From NCBI GenBank assembly GCA_016720655.1, contig JADKKE010000032.1:496001-560000 (forward strand): a stretch of DNA of 64,000 nt. The letters run 5' to 3'. Source of the stretch: Bacteroidota bacterium. GTDB lineage: Bacteria > Bacteroidota > Bacteroidia > AKYH767-A > 2013-40CM-41-45. The position numbers and the translations under genes are program-made. Below, piece after piece: positions 61,567 to 64,000 of the stretch (position 1 is the first letter of the stretch; every line of letters begins with the position of its first letter). The notes under the pieces were generated by a model. That model searched no databases. It saw nothing but the letters and a program-made list of their open reading frames with translations, and was not told the origin of the DNA.

Positions 61567-61980
61567 TCATGCTTCCAAATGTTCTAAATACACCTTCCAG
61601 GGTTTCCAATAGAAATCATCCCATCCTTTTTTTATTCCTTCTACATGTTCAATGGGCACTCCTGAATGTGTCATGGTGATGGTGACATCTTTTCCTTCTT
61701 GTTCAAAAAGCAGAATTAATACAGACGGTGTATTTGGGTTTTCCCAGTCAGCAGCCAACCAGGTTTGAACGATCAATTTATTTTTTATCAGTTCCAGATT
61801 TTTTCCAATTATATATCCATCCCATGCGGAAAAACTTATCCCTGTCTTCGCAGAAATTTTTGCCTTTCCTCCTCCGGTTAGCAAACTGTGTAGCTTGGAA
61901 TCGAGATACATATGATACAATTTTGAAACGTCCTGATTTTTGAATCGGACAGTCTGGAGAATGGTTTTTGTCTTGCTCAT
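61567..61980 (-). CDS. SRPBCC/AHSA1-like domain protein
   Basis: The 137-residue protein has the START-like fold pattern of the AHSA1 family: T-V-R-F-K near residues 10-14, the aspartate/lysine-rich helix (Y-H-M-Y-L-D-S-K), a beta strand I-S-F-S-A-W-D-G-Y-I near 48-57, and the C-terminal helix G-I-K-K-G-W-D-D-F-Y-W-K-P-W near 115-128. Family members bind hydrophobic ligands or activate Hsp90. The role here is unknown. It overlaps the rpmA terminator-distal region by a few bases of 3' sequence only. Confidence 0.75.
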   Translation of the reverse strand: MSKTKTILQTVRFKNQDVSKLYHMYLDSKLHSLLTGGGKAKISAKTGISFSAWDGYIIGKNLELIKNKLIVQTWLAADWENPNTPSVLILLFEQEGKDVTITMTHSGVPIEHVEGIKKGWDDFYWKPWKVYLEHLEA

Positions 61981-62020
61981 TTTGATTGTATTCGTTCAAA
62001 GTCCAATTCGACTGCAAATA

Positions 62021-62725
62021 TTATTTTTTTTCCAAAAGCTGATAACCGGTACCATACACATTCACGATTTCCAAACCCGGATCTGCTTTGAGTAAATGCC
62101 GGATGCGGGTAAGATACACTTCCATACTTTTCGAAATGAAATAATCATCATTTCCCCACACATGGTTCATAATGAAATTCCGGTTGATGAGTGTATTCTT
62201 CTTTTCGCAAAACAAGCGAAGTAAATCGCTTTCTTTTCTCGTCAGTTTTTTTTCTGAGCTTCCTGGTCCCCGCAGAATTCGTAATGAATAATCAAATTCA
62301 AAGATTCCAATTTTGAAAACCGGTGGGTTCTCCGGAGCTCCATTTTTATAAGTTCTTTTCAGGATCGCCTGGATTCTATAATCGAGCTCCATGAGACTAA
62401 ATGGCTTTGTAATATAATCATCGCAGCCAATTTTAAAACCCTGCAATCGATCAGGCTCGGCAGATCTCGACGTGAGAAAAATTATCGGTGTGCTATCATC
62501 AAAGGATCGAATTTTTAAAGCAAGCTGAAAGCCATCCATTTTTGGGAGCATTATATCAATCACATACAAACCAAAAGAACCATCGCGTGCTTTTTTTAAT
62601 CCTTCTTCTCCATCTGCTGCAGGGACGGGAATATATCCCTTCGAGGAGAGGTTCTCCTGTAAAAGGTAACGCATATTGCTATCGTCTTCAACGATTAAAA
62701 TCTGAATTCCCTGGCGCTCTCTCAT
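62021..62725 (-). CDS. OmpR-family response regulator
   Basis: The 234-residue protein has a receiver domain (about 9-125) with the acidic pocket (V-E-D-D near 13), phospho-acceptor aspartate in V-I-D-I-M-L-P near 57, a T/S in F-L-T-S near 85 and K in T-K-P-F near 107. A winged helix DNA-binding domain follows (about 140-232; Y-L-T-R-I-R-H-L-L near 205). The ATG overlaps the stop of the histidine kinase gene (ATGA), so the two are translationally coupled. Confidence 0.93.
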   Translation of the reverse strand: MRERQGIQILIVEDDSNMRYLLQENLSSKGYIPVPAADGEEGLKKARDGSFGLYVIDIMLPKMDGFQLALKIRSFDDSTPIIFLTSRSAEPDRLQGFKIGCDDYITKPFSLMELDYRIQAILKRTYKNGAPENPPVFKIGIFEFDYSLRILRGPGSSEKKLTRKESDLLRLFCEKKNTLINRNFIMNHVWGNDDYFISKSMEVYLTRIRHLLKADPGLEIVNVYGTGYQLLEKK

Positions 62726-64000
62726 TTCTTGTTTGGGATAAAAATTTCAAATGTTGAACCAACACCCGGTTCACTGGAAACAACTATGGTTCCCTGATGT
62801 GCTTCTATTACTTGCTTTACATAACTTAGTCCTAAACCAAATCCTTTTACATCGTGGATATTTCCTTTTGGAACCCGATAAAATTTATCAAATATTTTTT
62901 TCTGATTTGCTGAGGAAATCCCAATGCCATTGTCGCGGATGAGAATCCGAAGACCTTTGGCATCATCACGAGTTTCAATGCTAATCTGAGGATGTTGCGG
63001 AGTGTATTTTATCGCATTGTCGATCAGGTTGTACATCACATTGAAAAGATGGGTTTCATCTGCCAGCAATGTCGAATGAACTGCACCTTGAATAAAATCA
63101 AATCGAATTTCTTTTTCAACGAGCAATGAATCGAAAGCGGATATCGCCTTTGAAATCAATTGATGGACATCGATTCTGTCTTTTTGAAGATGAAAGCTTG
63201 ATTTTTCATACCGGGCAATCTGCAGGATGCGTTCAATATTTTCACTCAATCGTTCAGCTTCCTGCCCGATGATTCGGATCAGTTTGTCTTGTTTTTCTTC
63301 AGATAATTTCCTGTTCTCCGACATATTTTCTACAACCAGCGAAATATTCGTCAGAGGTGTTTTGAATTCGTGAGTCATGTTGTTGATGAAGTCGTTTTTT
63401 AACATCGACAAACGGCGCTGACGAAGAATGATGCGAACGAAAATATAAAATGATGAAAGTAAGATCAGAATGATAACCAAAGAGGTGATCAGAAGTTTGA
63501 TTATTCTTCCTAAAACATAACGGCTGTAGTCGTTAAAAACCAGAACAAGGTCAAAGGGTTTGGCAAAATATTTTGTAGGTTGGATTTTGACATGAAAAGG
63601 GCTGCTTCGGATTTGAGAAGTATCGGCAATTCCTTTTGAATTCAGTACTTTATTTTCTTCCCTGCTAAAATACCCAAAACCAAAGCCATCAGTAATTCCT
63701 GTGCTGCTCAGATTTTTTGAAAGCACAGAGTCCATTCTCGAAGGCGGATAGCGTCGGATGATAGAGTCACCTTCTGCAAAAAGCTCCTTGTAATTTTCGA
63801 AAGTAACTTTATCCACCCAGGATTTATTGGGGTTCTTGGGTCCAATTGTATCCCAGACAAATTCAATCTGAACAATCATGCTCACCTTAGTGCGCCTGGA
63901 GACCATCACATTCGTCCATTCGAAAGGAAAATTGTTCATGGGCTTATCGTAGTACAACGGAATAGTATCCGGTGGGGCAATCGTTGATGGTAAAAATTTT
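62722..64000 (-). CDS. Sensor histidine kinase (5' end beyond window)
   Basis: The open frame runs to the window edge without a stop, so the true start lies beyond position 64000. The visible part has a sensor segment, a transmembrane helix (at about 63435-63520), and the HATPase unit: H-box with N-M-T-H-E-F-K-T-P-L near 63370-63400, N-box N-L-I-D-N-A-I-K-Y near 63005-63035, and G-boxes D-N-G-I-G and G-F-G-L-G-L-S-Y in the last 250 bases. It phosphorylates the response regulator encoded by the overlapping downstream gene. The signal is unknown. Confidence 0.9.
   Translation of the reverse strand, partial: KFLPSTIAPPDTIPLYYDKPMNNFPFEWTNVMVSRRTKVSMIVQIEFVWDTIGPKNPNKSWVDKVTFENYKELFAEGDSIIRRYPPSRMDSVLSKNLSSTGITDGFGFGYFSREENKVLNSKGIADTSQIRSSPFHVKIQPTKYFAKPFDLVLVFNDYSRYVLGRIIKLLITSLVIILILLSSFYIFVRIILRQRRLSMLKNDFINNMTHEFKTPLTNISLVVENMSENRKLSEEKQDKLIRIIGQEAERLSENIERILQIARYEKSSFHLQKDRIDVHQLISKAISAFDSLLVEKEIRFDFIQGAVHSTLLADETHLFNVMYNLIDNAIKYTPQHPQISIETRDDAKGLRILIRDNGIGISSANQKKIFDKFYRVPKGNIHDVKGFGLGLSYVKQVIEAHQGTIVVSSEPGVGSTFEIFIPNKK

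Noticed and set aside
1..64000. tRNA, rRNA or insertion sequence
   Set aside because: I looked for T-loop-like GTTCRANNC with cloverleaf partners, rRNA core words and transposase motifs in the gene gaps and found none that hold up.

Overview
The window is a chromosomal segment of a member of the Bacteroidota. The evidence is: several secreted proteins ending in type IX secretion (T9SS) type A sorting domains (Y/FPNP motif near the C-terminus); promoters of the Bacteroidota form TTG-N19-TAnnTTTG (best cases upstream of metH and rplU); a cytochrome oxidase operon with two subunit III genes; and membrane-anchored TPR-LuxR regulators. I cannot fix the family or genus from the sequence alone. No rRNA, tRNA, CRISPR array, phage gene or transposase was recognised.

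Region 1 (1-24.6 kb) is mostly surface polysaccharide synthesis. Sulfotransferase, two GT4 glycosyltransferases and a GNAT-like acyltransferase form one tightly overlapping + strand operon, whose upstream member is cut by the window edge. A cold shock gene, a NodB deacetylase and a Wzi/RemB-like outer membrane protein (frameshifted) follow. After a block of T9SS cargo genes and a TPR-LuxR regulator comes a second cluster: wecA-like initiating transferase, wecB (frameshifted), wecC, Wzx flippase, Wzy/ligase-like protein, three GT4 enzymes and a heparinase II/III-family protein. Together these could start a lipid-linked glycan with GlcNAc-1-P, supply UDP-ManNAcA, extend, flip and polymerise it, and modify it by sulfation, acylation and deacetylation.

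Region 2 (24.6-32.8 kb) holds a nucleoid-associated protein gene, then a respiratory block (heme O synthase, two oxidase subunit III proteins, subunit IV, Sco1, a DUF420 assembly protein, a small CxxC membrane protein), then a trhO gene with an internal deletion and a GEVED/T9SS secreted protein. Region 3 (32.8-37.2 kb) is metH behind a SAM-I riboswitch with an intrinsic terminator as expression platform. Region 4 (37.2-46.7 kb) contains a PadR/membrane-protein pair with a clear operator, an unrecognised gene, TolC and adaptor efflux genes, tsaB, a second TPR-LuxR regulator and an orphan LuxR-type regulator divergent from three small exported proteins (47.1-48.7 kb).

Region 5 (48.7-64 kb) holds pyruvate carboxylase, a DUF255 thioredoxin-domain lipoprotein, a T9SS-exported GH9 cellulase, an alpha/beta hydrolase, a DUF1801 protein, a frameshifted T9SS protein, an HMA-like small protein, rplU-rpmA, an SRPBCC protein and a histidine kinase/response regulator pair cut by the right edge.

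Two cross-cutting features stand out. Four genes are broken (three by single-base indels, one by an internal deletion) and one stretch is an implausible homopolymer run, so part of this damage may be sequencing or assembly error. The intergenic regions carry many short-period (7-10 bp) tandem repeats of different sequence and a dispersed inverted CACAAAG/CACAGAG-type repeat. I did not find a convincing wholly new system. The best candidates are the orphan LuxR plus small exported protein locus, the cohesin- and dockerin-like T9SS protein, and the riboswitch whose P3 arm carries a repeat insertion.
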